Source: Alphaproteobacteria bacterium
GTDB lineage: Bacteria > Pseudomonadota > Alphaproteobacteria > Rickettsiales > Rickettsiaceae
DNA length: 37,264 nt
Assembly (NCBI GenBank): GCA_020627625.1
Contig: JAHDGL010000006.1
Span: 1 to 37,264, forward strand
Direction of reading: 5' to 3'
The notes beneath the pieces are model-generated. The model did not search any database and had not been told where the DNA came from. It was given only the letters and a program-made list of their open reading frames with translations. Position 1 is the stretch's first letter. Each line of letters begins with the position of its first letter. Below, one piece after another: positions 28,976 through 37,264 of this stretch. Position numbers and translations under genes: made by a program.

Positions 28976-29713
28976 TTATTTCGTTAATTCTGCCATAATT
29001 GAGTTAGCGCTAGATAGTTCATCTTGTGTATTAACACCAATAACTAAATTATGATCATTTGATTTAAAATAAGAAACCTTCTCACCGTGCGCAGCACAAA
29101 TTTCTATTATTTCAGTGAGGTATAATTCTTTTTCGGGATTGTCTGAGCTTGGCACTAAACATTGGTCAATATATTTTCCAAGAATCCCCGGCGCAAATGC
29201 CATAATTCCAGAATTGCATAAAGTCACTTGCTTTTCTTGTTCATTAGCAAATTTAGCTTCTACTATTTTTTGGAAATCCCCATTATCGTCGGTAATTATT
29301 TTGCCATATTGATTTGGTTTATTATATTCAAATGCTAAAGTTACTGCTTTAGAATTCGTTTCTTGTAAATGTTTGAATAAATCATCGATAATATCTGCTG
29401 TAATTAATGGATTATCTCCGTAAATAACACCAATATATTTTTCTGCATCAAATTTTTCTTTTGCAACAGCTACTGCATGCGCTGTCCCTAATTGTTTTTC
29501 TTGATTCACTAAAGTGCAATCTCGTTCTAAATTAGGCAAATAAGGCTCTAAATGTTTTGAATATACTAATATTAAATCATCTGTTATTTTCTTACAATTT
29601 TGTATTACCCTTTCAACCATTGGACTACCGCCAACTTCATGCATTACTTTGGGCAAATCTGATTTCATTCTAGTGCCTTTACCAGCAGCTAGTATAATTA
29701 TTTGTTTTTTCAT
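28976..29713 (-). CDS. glmU: Single-domain NTP transferase, GlmU N-terminal-type uridylyltransferase
   Basis: IILAAGKGTRMKSDLPKVMHEVGG, QLGTAHAVAVAKE, IYGDNPLI, CNSGIMAF; 245 aa with no left-handed beta-helix hexapeptide domain. Confidence 0.8.
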   Translation of the reverse strand: MKKQIIILAAGKGTRMKSDLPKVMHEVGGSPMVERVIQNCKKITDDLILVYSKHLEPYLPNLERDCTLVNQEKQLGTAHAVAVAKEKFDAEKYIGVIYGDNPLITADIIDDLFKHLQETNSKAVTLAFEYNKPNQYGKIITDDNGDFQKIVEAKFANEQEKQVTLCNSGIMAFAPGILGKYIDQCLVPSSDNPEKELYLTEIIEICAAHGEKVSYFKSNDHNLVIGVNTQDELSSANSIMAELTK

Positions 29714-29770
29714 GTTTTTTAATTACTTAACTTAATAGTTTTTTATTTGAACTTAATAGCTTGCGGTTAT

Positions 29771-30523
29771 TTAGGCTGATAATTTGTTGATTACATCCTC
29801 AGAAAATTCATAATTCCCAAATATTTTTTGTACATCATCATTTTCTTCTAGCAGGTCGATAAGTTTTAGTATTTTTTCACCTTTTTCTGCATCTTCAATC
29901 ATAATAGTATTTTGTGGTTTCCATTCTATCCCAGATTCAGTGGGTATACCGTATTTTTCAGTAAAAAATTCAAGGCAATTAGAAAATGAATCAACATCCG
30001 TATAAATACAGTGCTTTAAATCTGTTGATTCAAAATTATCAGCACCAGCCTCGATCGCGCTTTCCATGATTTCATCACCAGATGCAATATCAGTTTCATA
30101 TTCAATCACACCCATTTTATTGAACATAAAACTAACACTACCAGTTTCTCCTAAATTACCACCATGCTTCCCTAAAACTGCTCGTATATCTGATACAGTT
30201 CTATTTTTATTATCTGTCAGAGTTTCAATGATGATTGCGATACCACCTGGTAAAAACGCCTCATAACGTATTTCTGTATAATTATCTGTATCTGAAGGGT
30301 CAGATGCTTTAGCCAAAGCTTTATCAATTTTATCTTTTGGTAAATTCTGACTTCTTGCGGCTGAAATACTTGACCTAAGACGTGGGTTGTTATTTATATC
30401 AATACCGCCTATTTTAGCAGCGGTAATAATTTCACGTACTAATTTAGTAAAGACTTTAGCTCGTTTTTTATCTTGAGCCCCTTTGCGATGCTGTATATTT
30501 TTAAATTTGGAATGGCCTGCCAT
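29771..30523 (-). CDS. yebC: YebC/PmpR family probable transcriptional regulator
   Basis: [55 protein letters not shown]. Confidence 0.96.
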   Translation of the reverse strand: MAGHSKFKNIQHRKGAQDKKRAKVFTKLVREIITAAKIGGIDINNNPRLRSSISAARSQNLPKDKIDKALAKASDPSDTDNYTEIRYEAFLPGGIAIIIETLTDNKNRTVSDIRAVLGKHGGNLGETGSVSFMFNKMGVIEYETDIASGDEIMESAIEAGADNFESTDLKHCIYTDVDSFSNCLEFFTEKYGIPTESGIEWKPQNTIMIEDAEKGEKILKLIDLLEENDDVQKIFGNYEFSEDVINKLSA

Positions 30524-30556
30524 AATATATATTGATTATTTTATTATTTGAATTAC

Positions 30557-30594
30557 ATAACATAAATATTGTAGATCTACATTATTTATGTTAT
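30557..30594. repeat. 38-bp near-perfect palindrome (18 of 19 pairs) in the yebC/glnP divergent intergenic region
   Basis: ATAACATAAATATTGTAGA|TCTACATTATTTATGTTAT; only the 30569/30582 T-T pair is mismatched. Confidence 0.9.
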
Positions 30595-30807
30595 AGAATG
30601 ATATTGTAAAATTACATTTACTATAAATACATTTACTAAATAAACGCAATTTTGCTTATTCTATATTTGCATTATAAGATCTGATTCTAGAGAATAACCA
30701 TAATAAGGCAAGTAATAATCTTATTAATCTCAATGAAAAAATCAAACAACTCAAAACAATCTTTGAATAAATTTGAATAAAGAATTTAATATAAATTTTA
30801 ATATAAT

Positions 30808-31461
30808 ATGTACAACGATTTAGTGGCGTTTATGCCGAATTTTTATTTTATTATTCAAGGGGTTTTTGTTACTATAAAATATAGTATTGTTGCTGTTTTC
30901 TTAGGTTTAATTATCGGCACTATATTAGCTATTTTCAAAATACTAAACCTTAAAACTTTAAGATTATTTGCACACGCATATACTTCTATTTTTCGCGGTA
31001 CACCATTATTAATACAATTAAGTATTGTATATTATGCCCTTCCAGGATTGCTTGGAATAAAATTAAGTGTATTCACCTCTGGAGTATTAGCTTTTTCATT
31101 TAATTCTGGGGCTTATGTTTCAGAAATTATCCGAGCTGGAATAATCTCTGTTGACAAGGGGCAGGTTGAAGCCGCAAAAGCTTTGGGTATTAGTCCTATA
31201 TTACGTATGAAAGATATTATATTACCTCAAGCTTTTCGTAGCATCCTACCAGCCTTAGTAAATGAACTAATTAATCTAGTAAAAGAATCAGCTCTTATTT
31301 CTGTTGTAGGGGAAATGGATCTAATGCGTAGAGCTCAAATTGTTGCTGGTGAATCTTTTATATATTTTACACCAATGCTAACAGCTGCTGCTGCTTATTA
31401 TATTTTAGTATTAATAATTAGTAGTTTTGCAATGGTCTTAGAAAAAAGGTTAAAACTATGA
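30808..31461 (+). CDS. glnP: Amino acid ABC transporter permease (GlnP-like)
   Basis: FRGTPLLIQL, ISVDKGQVEAAKALGISPILRMKDIILPQAFRSILPALVNE EAA loop. Confidence 0.93.
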   Translation: MYNDLVAFMPNFYFIIQGVFVTIKYSIVAVFLGLIIGTILAIFKILNLKTLRLFAHAYTSIFRGTPLLIQLSIVYYALPGLLGIKLSVFTSGVLAFSFNSGAYVSEIIRAGIISVDKGQVEAAKALGISPILRMKDIILPQAFRSILPALVNELINLVKESALISVVGEMDLMRRAQIVAGESFIYFTPMLTAAAAYYILVLIISSFAMVLEKRLKL

Positions 31462-32180
31462 TAGTTCTAGAAAAAATTACTAAGAAATTCAATGATCATG
31501 TAGCTCTTAAGGATGTTAGCCTGACTTTGGATAAAAGAGAAACAACAGTTATTATTGGCTCATCTGGCAGTGGAAAATCAACATTATTACGTTGCGTTAA
31601 TAATTTAGAAAATCCTACTAGTGGAAATGTTTGGATTAATAATGAAAAATTAAATCGTCGCAACAGAGGCAAATTATGCTTTAAAATTGGCATGGTCTTC
31701 CAACAATTTAATCTTTTTCCGCATATGTCGGTGTTAGAGAATTTAACATATGGACCATTAAATGTATTGCATAAAAGCAAAGCAGAAATGGAAGAAAAAG
31801 CGTTGAAGCTTCTGAAAAAATTTGGAATTAAAGATAAGGCTAATTCTGCACCGCTAGATTTGTCTGGTGGTCAAAAACAAAGAGCTGCTATTTGTAGGGC
31901 GTTAATGATGGATCCAGAAACTATATTATTTGATGAACCAACCTCTGCTCTTGATCCAGAAATAGTCAAAGATATAATCGCTATTATCAATGATTTAAAA
32001 AAACATATGAGTATGGTAGTTATTACTCACCACATAAGATTTGCACGAATTATTGCAGATCGTATTATTTTTATGGATAAAGGGTTGATACTTGCAGACC
32101 AACCAGCGCAAGAATTCTTTACTAATCCAAAATCACACAGAGCTAAGTTATTTTTAGAAAATGTGGGTGATTTAATGTAG
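31458..32180 (+). CDS. glnQ: Amino acid ABC transporter ATP-binding protein (GlnQ-like)
   Basis: GSSGSGKSTLLRCVNNLE, VFQQFNLFPHMSVLENL, LSGGQKQRAAICRALMMDPETILFDEPTSALDPE. Confidence 0.94.
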   Translation: MIVLEKITKKFNDHVALKDVSLTLDKRETTVIIGSSGSGKSTLLRCVNNLENPTSGNVWINNEKLNRRNRGKLCFKIGMVFQQFNLFPHMSVLENLTYGPLNVLHKSKAEMEEKALKLLKKFGIKDKANSAPLDLSGGQKQRAAICRALMMDPETILFDEPTSALDPEIVKDIIAIINDLKKHMSMVVITHHIRFARIIADRIIFMDKGLILADQPAQEFFTNPKSHRAKLFLENVGDLM

Positions 32181-32225
32181 TGAATCTCGAATTATAATAA
32201 ATGAATAAACTTTAATCTCATTTAC

Positions 32226-32248
32226 TATAAACGCGAATTTAGGATAAG
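32226..32248 (+). repeat. Dispersed repeat copy TATAAACGCGAATTTAGGATAAG
   Basis: 21/23 identical to 9325-9347; forms the left arm and loop of the 11-bp hairpin. Confidence 0.7.
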
Positions 32249-32259
32249 AAATTCGCGTT
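32230..32259. terminator. Putative hairpin/bidirectional terminator AACGCGAATTT-aggataag-AAATTCGCGTT
   Basis: Perfect 11-bp inverted repeat with 8-nt loop between convergent glnQ (+) and uvrD (-); right arm overlaps the uvrD stop codon. Confidence 0.6.
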
Positions 32260-34441
32260 ATAAAACTTCTTCCACGTAGTTTTTGCGTATAGTTTTAAGA
32301 CCAATTTTTTCAAAAGCAATTTCTAGATTATCATCACTTCGTTTAACAATCACACCAAATCCAAATTTTTTATGTTTAACTCTATTTCCTGGTCCAAGAT
32401 TAGAATTATTTTTTAATTTAGGTAGTTTCTTTTGATGTGTCTGCATCGAAAAATTATGCCTTGAACCAGTGTAGTTTAAATGATTACTAGATGAATGTTT
32501 TTCACATAATTCATCTGGTATTTCCATTAAAAATCTTGAAGGCATAGAGTTAATTATTTCAGCAAAAACCCTACGACTTTCTGCGTAGGTAATGTATAAT
32601 TCTTTTTTAGCGCGAGTAATACCAACATAAGCTATTCTTCTTTCTTCCTCTAGCCCTTTATCCCCTTCTTCTATCAAAGATTTTTGATGTGGAAAAATAT
32701 TCTCTTCCCAACCTGGCAGAAACACTAGATCAAACTCTAAACCTTTGGCAGCATGCAAAGTCATAATTTTAACAGTACCGCCAAAATCAGATTCTAATCC
32801 ATCATTATCCATAACCAAACTAGAATGTTCTACGAACTCGTTAATATTATCAAACTCATCAATCGCTTTGAGCATTTCATTAATATTCTCGATACGTGAT
32901 CTAGATTCTTCTGTTTGTTCTGCTTTTAAAATTGCAAGATATCTGGATTCTTCTAAAAGAAATTTTGTTACATCAAATGCTAATTCGGTTTCGTATTTCT
33001 TCCCTGCTAATAAAATTAGATTAACAAAATTTTGCAAACTATCTTTTGTTCTGCCTTTAAAAATTTTTGTTTCTAACATTTGAATAAGAGCCGAGAATGT
33101 AGAAATTTGATTCTCGCTAGCAAACTCTTTAATTTTCTTAAGAGTAACATTACCAATAGATCTTTTAGGTACATTTATTATTCTTTCTAATGCTAGATTA
33201 TCATTATTATTAATACTTAATCTGATATAAGCCAAAAGATCACGTATCTCCATTCGTTCATAAAATCGTAAACCACCAATTATTTGATATGGCATAGCAT
33301 TGCTAATGAAAATCTCTTCTAAAGTTCGAGTTTGGAAACCAGCACGCACCAAAAGTGCTATTTGCCGGGCTTGATAACGCCCAGAATTAATATGAGATTC
33401 TATTTCAGTAAAAATAAATCTTGCCTCCTCTTTATCATTCCAGCAAGATACAACTTTAATCTTCTCTCCAGTTTTTTGTTTAGTCCAAAGTTTTTTACTG
33501 TGTCTATTTTTATTATGATTTATAACACTAGAAGCGCCCTCCAAAATATAAGGGGTTGAACGGTAATTTTCCTCAAGTTTAATTATTTTTGCATTAGGAA
33601 AATCTTTTTCAAAGCGCAAAATATTTTTAACTTCAGCACCCCGCCAACTATAAATAGATTGATCATCATCACCTACGCAACAAATATTTTTATGTTTGCT
33701 AGCAAGCATTCTAACCCAAACATATTGTACGGCGTTGGTGTCTTGATATTCATCTATTAATATATATTTGAATTTATTTTGATAATGTTCCAATATTTCA
33801 GGGTTATTGATAAAAAGCTGATTACAGTAAAGCAGTAAATCACCAAAATCCATTACATTAGAACTATGCATTTGTTGTTGATATTCCTCATATGCAGATT
33901 GAGCAATTTTATGAGCAGGTGATATCAGATCTGCATTGCTAAGTTTTTCAGAGATAATACCTTGATCTTTCCACCTGGAAATAATTATGTGTATAGATTT
34001 AGGTTTATATTGTTTTATATCAATATTTTTTTGTAGCAGAATATTTTTGATCAATTTAATCTGATCATCTTGATTAATAATCGTAAAATTACTATTTAAA
34101 TCAAGATCAAGTAAATTAATATGCGATCTAACTATTCTTGCAGCAATAGAGTGAAATGTCCCTATATTCAGCCCATTTGCAGAAATCATATTATTCACTC
34201 TTTCTTGCATTTCTTTTGCAGCCTTGTTAGTAAATGTTACAGCTAAAATATTTGATGGAAATGCTAGATTCTGTTCAATAATATTTGCAATACGTGAAGT
34301 TAGAACTTTTGTTTTACCAGTTCCAGCTCCAGCTAGAACAAGAATAGGCCCTTCTGTTTGATATACAGATTCAGCTTGTTGCGGATTTAAATCTAGATCT
34401 AAATTTAAATTTGTATTTTGTGTTTTAGAAATTTGGTACAT
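32258..34441 (-). CDS. uvrD: ATP-dependent DNA helicase UvrD/PcrA/Rep (SF1)
   Basis: [103 protein letters not shown]. Confidence 0.96.
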   Translation of the reverse strand: MYQISKTQNTNLNLDLDLNPQQAESVYQTEGPILVLAGAGTGKTKVLTSRIANIIEQNLAFPSNILAVTFTNKAAKEMQERVNNMISANGLNIGTFHSIAARIVRSHINLLDLDLNSNFTIINQDDQIKLIKNILLQKNIDIKQYKPKSIHIIISRWKDQGIISEKLSNADLISPAHKIAQSAYEEYQQQMHSSNVMDFGDLLLYCNQLFINNPEILEHYQNKFKYILIDEYQDTNAVQYVWVRMLASKHKNICCVGDDDQSIYSWRGAEVKNILRFEKDFPNAKIIKLEENYRSTPYILEGASSVINHNKNRHSKKLWTKQKTGEKIKVVSCWNDKEEARFIFTEIESHINSGRYQARQIALLVRAGFQTRTLEEIFISNAMPYQIIGGLRFYERMEIRDLLAYIRLSINNNDNLALERIINVPKRSIGNVTLKKIKEFASENQISTFSALIQMLETKIFKGRTKDSLQNFVNLILLAGKKYETELAFDVTKFLLEESRYLAILKAEQTEESRSRIENINEMLKAIDEFDNINEFVEHSSLVMDNDGLESDFGGTVKIMTLHAAKGLEFDLVFLPGWEENIFPHQKSLIEEGDKGLEEERRIAYVGITRAKKELYITYAESRRVFAEIINSMPSRFLMEIPDELCEKHSSSNHLNYTGSRHNFSMQTHQKKLPKLKNNSNLGPGNRVKHKKFGFGVIVKRSDDNLEIAFEKIGLKTIRKNYVEEVL

Positions 34442-34636
34442 TTTTAAGTTAAAATTGTTATTTATTTATAGTTTAGATCTATATTAGTGAGATAAATTTA
34501 AAGAAAATTATAATTGAATATATATTGTCATTTTAATTAAGAAAAATCTATATATTATTTGCTTTAATGCAGTATAATCTAATTCATTGAATAAGTTTAA
34601 TGTTAACTCATACAATTTTTTTTAAAAAATAATAGT

Positions 34637-34665
34637 TTGACATGCATTATATTAATAATTAAAAT
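34637..34665 (+). promoter_or_regulatory. Putative sigma70 promoter upstream of the hydrolase ORF
   Basis: TTGACA (34637-34642), 17-nt spacer, TAAAAT (34660-34665), about 40 nt before ATG 34709. Confidence 0.6.
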
Positions 34666-34708
34666 TGGTAGCACTAAATTTTATTAATATAATTTATACT
34701 TAGTTATT

Positions 34709-35935
34709 ATGAATAAATTAAATCAATATTTCACTGAAATTGCTTATTCAGTCCAAGAGTTTCCAAAATTTTGTCAAAAACTAGATAAATTTTTACCAAA
34801 AAGTTGGGAAGTATTAACAACATCGCAAAAAAAAAGTTCTGATTATCAATATAAAGCAGCTGTATTTGTTAACCATGACACAAAAGAAATAATATTTGCT
34901 AATGCAGGAACAAAAATCACTCATTTTTGGGACATGTGGGATAATGCAAAGTTGTTTTTTGGTTACGTGCCAACTAAACTACCATCTATAAAATCTCTTA
35001 TCACTGATGCTATAGAAACTTTACAAGATATAGGTAAAGATCTGAAAGATTATACCATCAAAACCACAGGTCATTCTGCTGGTTCAATATCTTCTGTTCT
35101 TGCCGCAATCGAATTACAATCAAGAGGCTATAAAGTCAAAAGCTCTACTACTTTTGACAGTCCAGGATCTGGAGATGTTTTAGATCAAGCCATAAAACAA
35201 GAGTTATTTTCTTCTGCTCAATTGCAAATAGATGATATAGAGTTTGAAACATATATCATAACTCCTAACTTAATTAATACTAATAGCAATCATATTGTAG
35301 CACCTAAAATAATTCTAAAAGAACCAAAGCCAGAATCAGTAGTAGTAGAAGATAATACTAACCAAGGCGGGTTCTTTTCTTCTTTTACAAGCAAAATAAG
35401 CAAAACTATAAAAAGTGCAACAAAATTTTTAGGAATTGATAAAATAATCAATAAGGTCAAAAATACTTTGAATAATCACGGATTGGAAAATTTTCATGAT
35501 GAAATTAGCTCTATCAAAATAAAAGAATTTGATAGAGTTTATAGAAAAAAACATGTACTAGAATATAATAAAAAAATAGCAGAGCTTGCACAAAACGTTC
35601 CAACCACGGGAGAAGAAAAGTTTTGTATGATAAAAAAAGGAGAATACGGAGAAGAGATACCAATCATGATGTCTCTACAAACTTTAAACAGATTATCATA
35701 TCAATTATATAAAGATAGCCAAATAATTAGTTCAGAAACTCCTAATTTTACTAGTGTCAGTAATTGCCACGAATCAGAGCAAACAAAACAGCCTAAATTT
35801 AATGTGAATAATATTTCAGACAATAATTTTATTCAGGATAACAAGCATGTATATCAAGAATATGGAAGCGCCTCAACTGTTAGCGCGATGGGCGTAATAG
35901 GTGTAGAGTACGAATCTATAAGTTGTTATGCTTGA
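34709..35935 (+). CDS. Putative alpha/beta-hydrolase (lipase class 3 / DUF2974-like), function unknown
   Basis: 408-aa ORF; nucleophile elbow TTGHSAGSISSVLAAIELQSRG, STTFDSPGSGD acid region, possible catalytic His in NNHGLENFHDE; no N-terminal signal peptide visible. Confidence 0.7.
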   Translation: MNKLNQYFTEIAYSVQEFPKFCQKLDKFLPKSWEVLTTSQKKSSDYQYKAAVFVNHDTKEIIFANAGTKITHFWDMWDNAKLFFGYVPTKLPSIKSLITDAIETLQDIGKDLKDYTIKTTGHSAGSISSVLAAIELQSRGYKVKSSTTFDSPGSGDVLDQAIKQELFSSAQLQIDDIEFETYIITPNLINTNSNHIVAPKIILKEPKPESVVVEDNTNQGGFFSSFTSKISKTIKSATKFLGIDKIINKVKNTLNNHGLENFHDEISSIKIKEFDRVYRKKHVLEYNKKIAELAQNVPTTGEEKFCMIKKGEYGEEIPIMMSLQTLNRLSYQLYKDSQIISSETPNFTSVSNCHESEQTKQPKFNVNNISDNNFIQDNKHVYQEYGSASTVSAMGVIGVEYESISCYA

Positions 35936-36305
35936 GAATTCATTACATTATAGCAGCAAAGTGGGTTGGCGGGCCTTTTCCCCGCCAGTCTCTCGCAGAA
36001 CATCACGCGTTAGTCTTTCGTCTGGATTTAGGAGCTTATTTATAAATTTATACAACGCGATGTACGCCCCCTTAAAAAAATTAAAAAGTTATAATTTTTA
36101 ACTGCAAATAAACTTAATACTTTTTTGCAAAAGATAAATTTATTTTTGCCTAAAAGCCCTAAGAAGTTACTTCCTCCCTTACCTTGTCAGGGGGTGCCAT
36201 AAATGTGAGTTTTTGAGTTTTGGATAAATTTTCTATAGAGTCTGTAATTTAATTATAGTAAAATAGTTAAATACAAGATAAATAAAAAAACAAAGAAATA
36301 AGTAA

Positions 36306-37130
36306 GTGAAAATGAATTCAAAACCACAACATCCTTATCATCTAGTTGAACTTAGCTATTGGCCTATTCTAACTTCATTTTCACTAATGGGTTTAACCCT
36401 AGGCGCGGTTATGTTGTTACACGAATACACAGGGGGAGGTTTATTGACGTTTTGTAGTGTGGGATCACTTTTTTATTGTGTATGGAATTGGTGGAGTGAT
36501 GTGATCAATGAGGGGCTTATAGGTAAACACCACACTGAAGCTGTTAGAATGGGTCTGAGAATTGGTATGTCATTATTCATACTTTCAGAAATAATGTTCT
36601 TTTTTGCATTTTTCTTTTCGTATTTTTTTGCAAGTGTTTTTCCGACTGGAATATTAGATGGATTTTGGGTTGTAGCAGAAGGAAAGTGGCCACCTGAAGG
36701 AATTACAACTTTCGATCCTTGGGATGTACCATTTATTAATACATTAATTCTGCTTTTATCAGGCACTACAGTCACATGGGCACATCATTCAATTGAGAAT
36801 AACGACCAAGAAAGTTCTGTAACTGCAATAGGTCTGACGGTATTACTTGGTATAATATTTAGTATGTTTCAGGCTTATGAGTATCACCATGCAGCTTTTG
36901 GTCTAAATGATGGTGTTTATGCAGCTAATTTTTATTTAGCAACAGGTTTTCATGGTTTGCATGTGATGCTAGGAACAATATTTTTAGCTGTATGTTTTTT
37001 TCGAGCCAGAAGGGGGCATTTCAAAAAAGGTAATGGTCATTTGGGGTTTGAATTTGCAGCTTGGTATTGGCATTTTGTAGATCTTGTCTGGCTATTCTTA
37101 TTTATTTTTATTTATGTTCTAGGGCGTTAA
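36306..37130 (+). CDS. coxC: Cytochrome c oxidase subunit III
   Basis: HPYHLVELSYWPI, GLRIGMSLFILSEIMFFFAFFFSYFFAS, GFHGLHVMLGTIFL, FEFAAWYWHFVDLVWLFLFIFIY. Likely start is ATG 36312, two codons inside the ORF. Confidence 0.97.
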   Translation: MKMNSKPQHPYHLVELSYWPILTSFSLMGLTLGAVMLLHEYTGGGLLTFCSVGSLFYCVWNWWSDVINEGLIGKHHTEAVRMGLRIGMSLFILSEIMFFFAFFFSYFFASVFPTGILDGFWVVAEGKWPPEGITTFDPWDVPFINTLILLLSGTTVTWAHHSIENNDQESSVTAIGLTVLLGIIFSMFQAYEYHHAAFGLNDGVYAANFYLATGFHGLHVMLGTIFLAVCFFRARRGHFKKGNGHLGFEFAAWYWHFVDLVWLFLFIFIYVLGR

Positions 37131-37211
37131 AGCCTTAATTTAAATTCACTATGGCACTGCTAAATTACAGGAAAAAAACCCATTCTCTACTATATTGCAA
37201 CTGTGCCCGTT

Positions 37212-37236
37212 GGTACATTCTAGGATGAAGCGCAAC
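37212..37236 (+). repeat. Dispersed repeat copy GGTACATTCTAGGATGAAGCGCAAC
   Basis: 21/25 identical to the reverse complement of 9937-9961; downstream of coxC. Confidence 0.65.
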
Positions 37237-37264
37237 GATTAAGTTGTAAATTAATATCCCAAGC

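Noticed and set aside
10655-35946. GAATTCATTAC shared at 10655-10665 and 35936-35946
   Set aside because: Only an 11-mer exact match; not compelling without genome-wide counts.
35959-36025. tRNA or other structural RNA in the GC-rich island
   Set aside because: No acceptor/T-loop (GGTTCRANNCC) or anticodon arm layout can be built; only one short hairpin.
1-37264. CRISPR array, transposase, phage or toxin-antitoxin module
   Set aside because: No regularly spaced repeats, no Cas, integrase or transposase motifs, and no small paired ORFs with TA-like features were seen on either strand.

Overview
AT-rich (about 30% GC by eye), densely packed bacterial chromosome segment. The gene content suggests a reduced, probably obligate intracellular alphaproteobacterium of the Rickettsiales type (inference from gene content and order only). 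Recognisable genes: dapA-ilvE; an OmpR/EnvZ-like two-component pair; uppS-cdsA-ftsB; an RNase D-like exonuclease followed by kdsD-lptC-lptA-lptB; ctaG/cox11; merR-ihfA-fabH-rpmF; bamE; gatCAB; map-radC-wecA-like-dciA-like-cyaY; an exporter ABC; tgt; a type I secretion ABC/HlyD pair; polA; a one-domain glmU; yebC; glnPQ; uvrD/pcrA; an orphan alpha/beta-hydrolase (lipase-like) ORF; and coxC. I see no CRISPR array, transposase, rRNA or recognisable tRNA. Most coding content is ordinary housekeeping. The interesting signals are mainly non-coding: (i) a 38-bp near-perfect palindrome (18/19 pairs) between divergent yebC and glnP; (ii) short repeats dispersed between distant intergenic regions (23-mer 21/23, 25-mer 21/25, 15-mer exact, and a recurrent TTTACTATA motif); (iii) short tandem duplications at gene junctions, several spanning the stop codon (uppS, gatC, polA); (iv) a likely ATT-initiated RNase D-like gene with an AGGAGG Shine-Dalgarno. 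The best novel-protein candidate is the GHSAG hydrolase at 34709-35935, which has its own near-consensus promoter. I cannot show that any of these is a previously undescribed system without homology searches.
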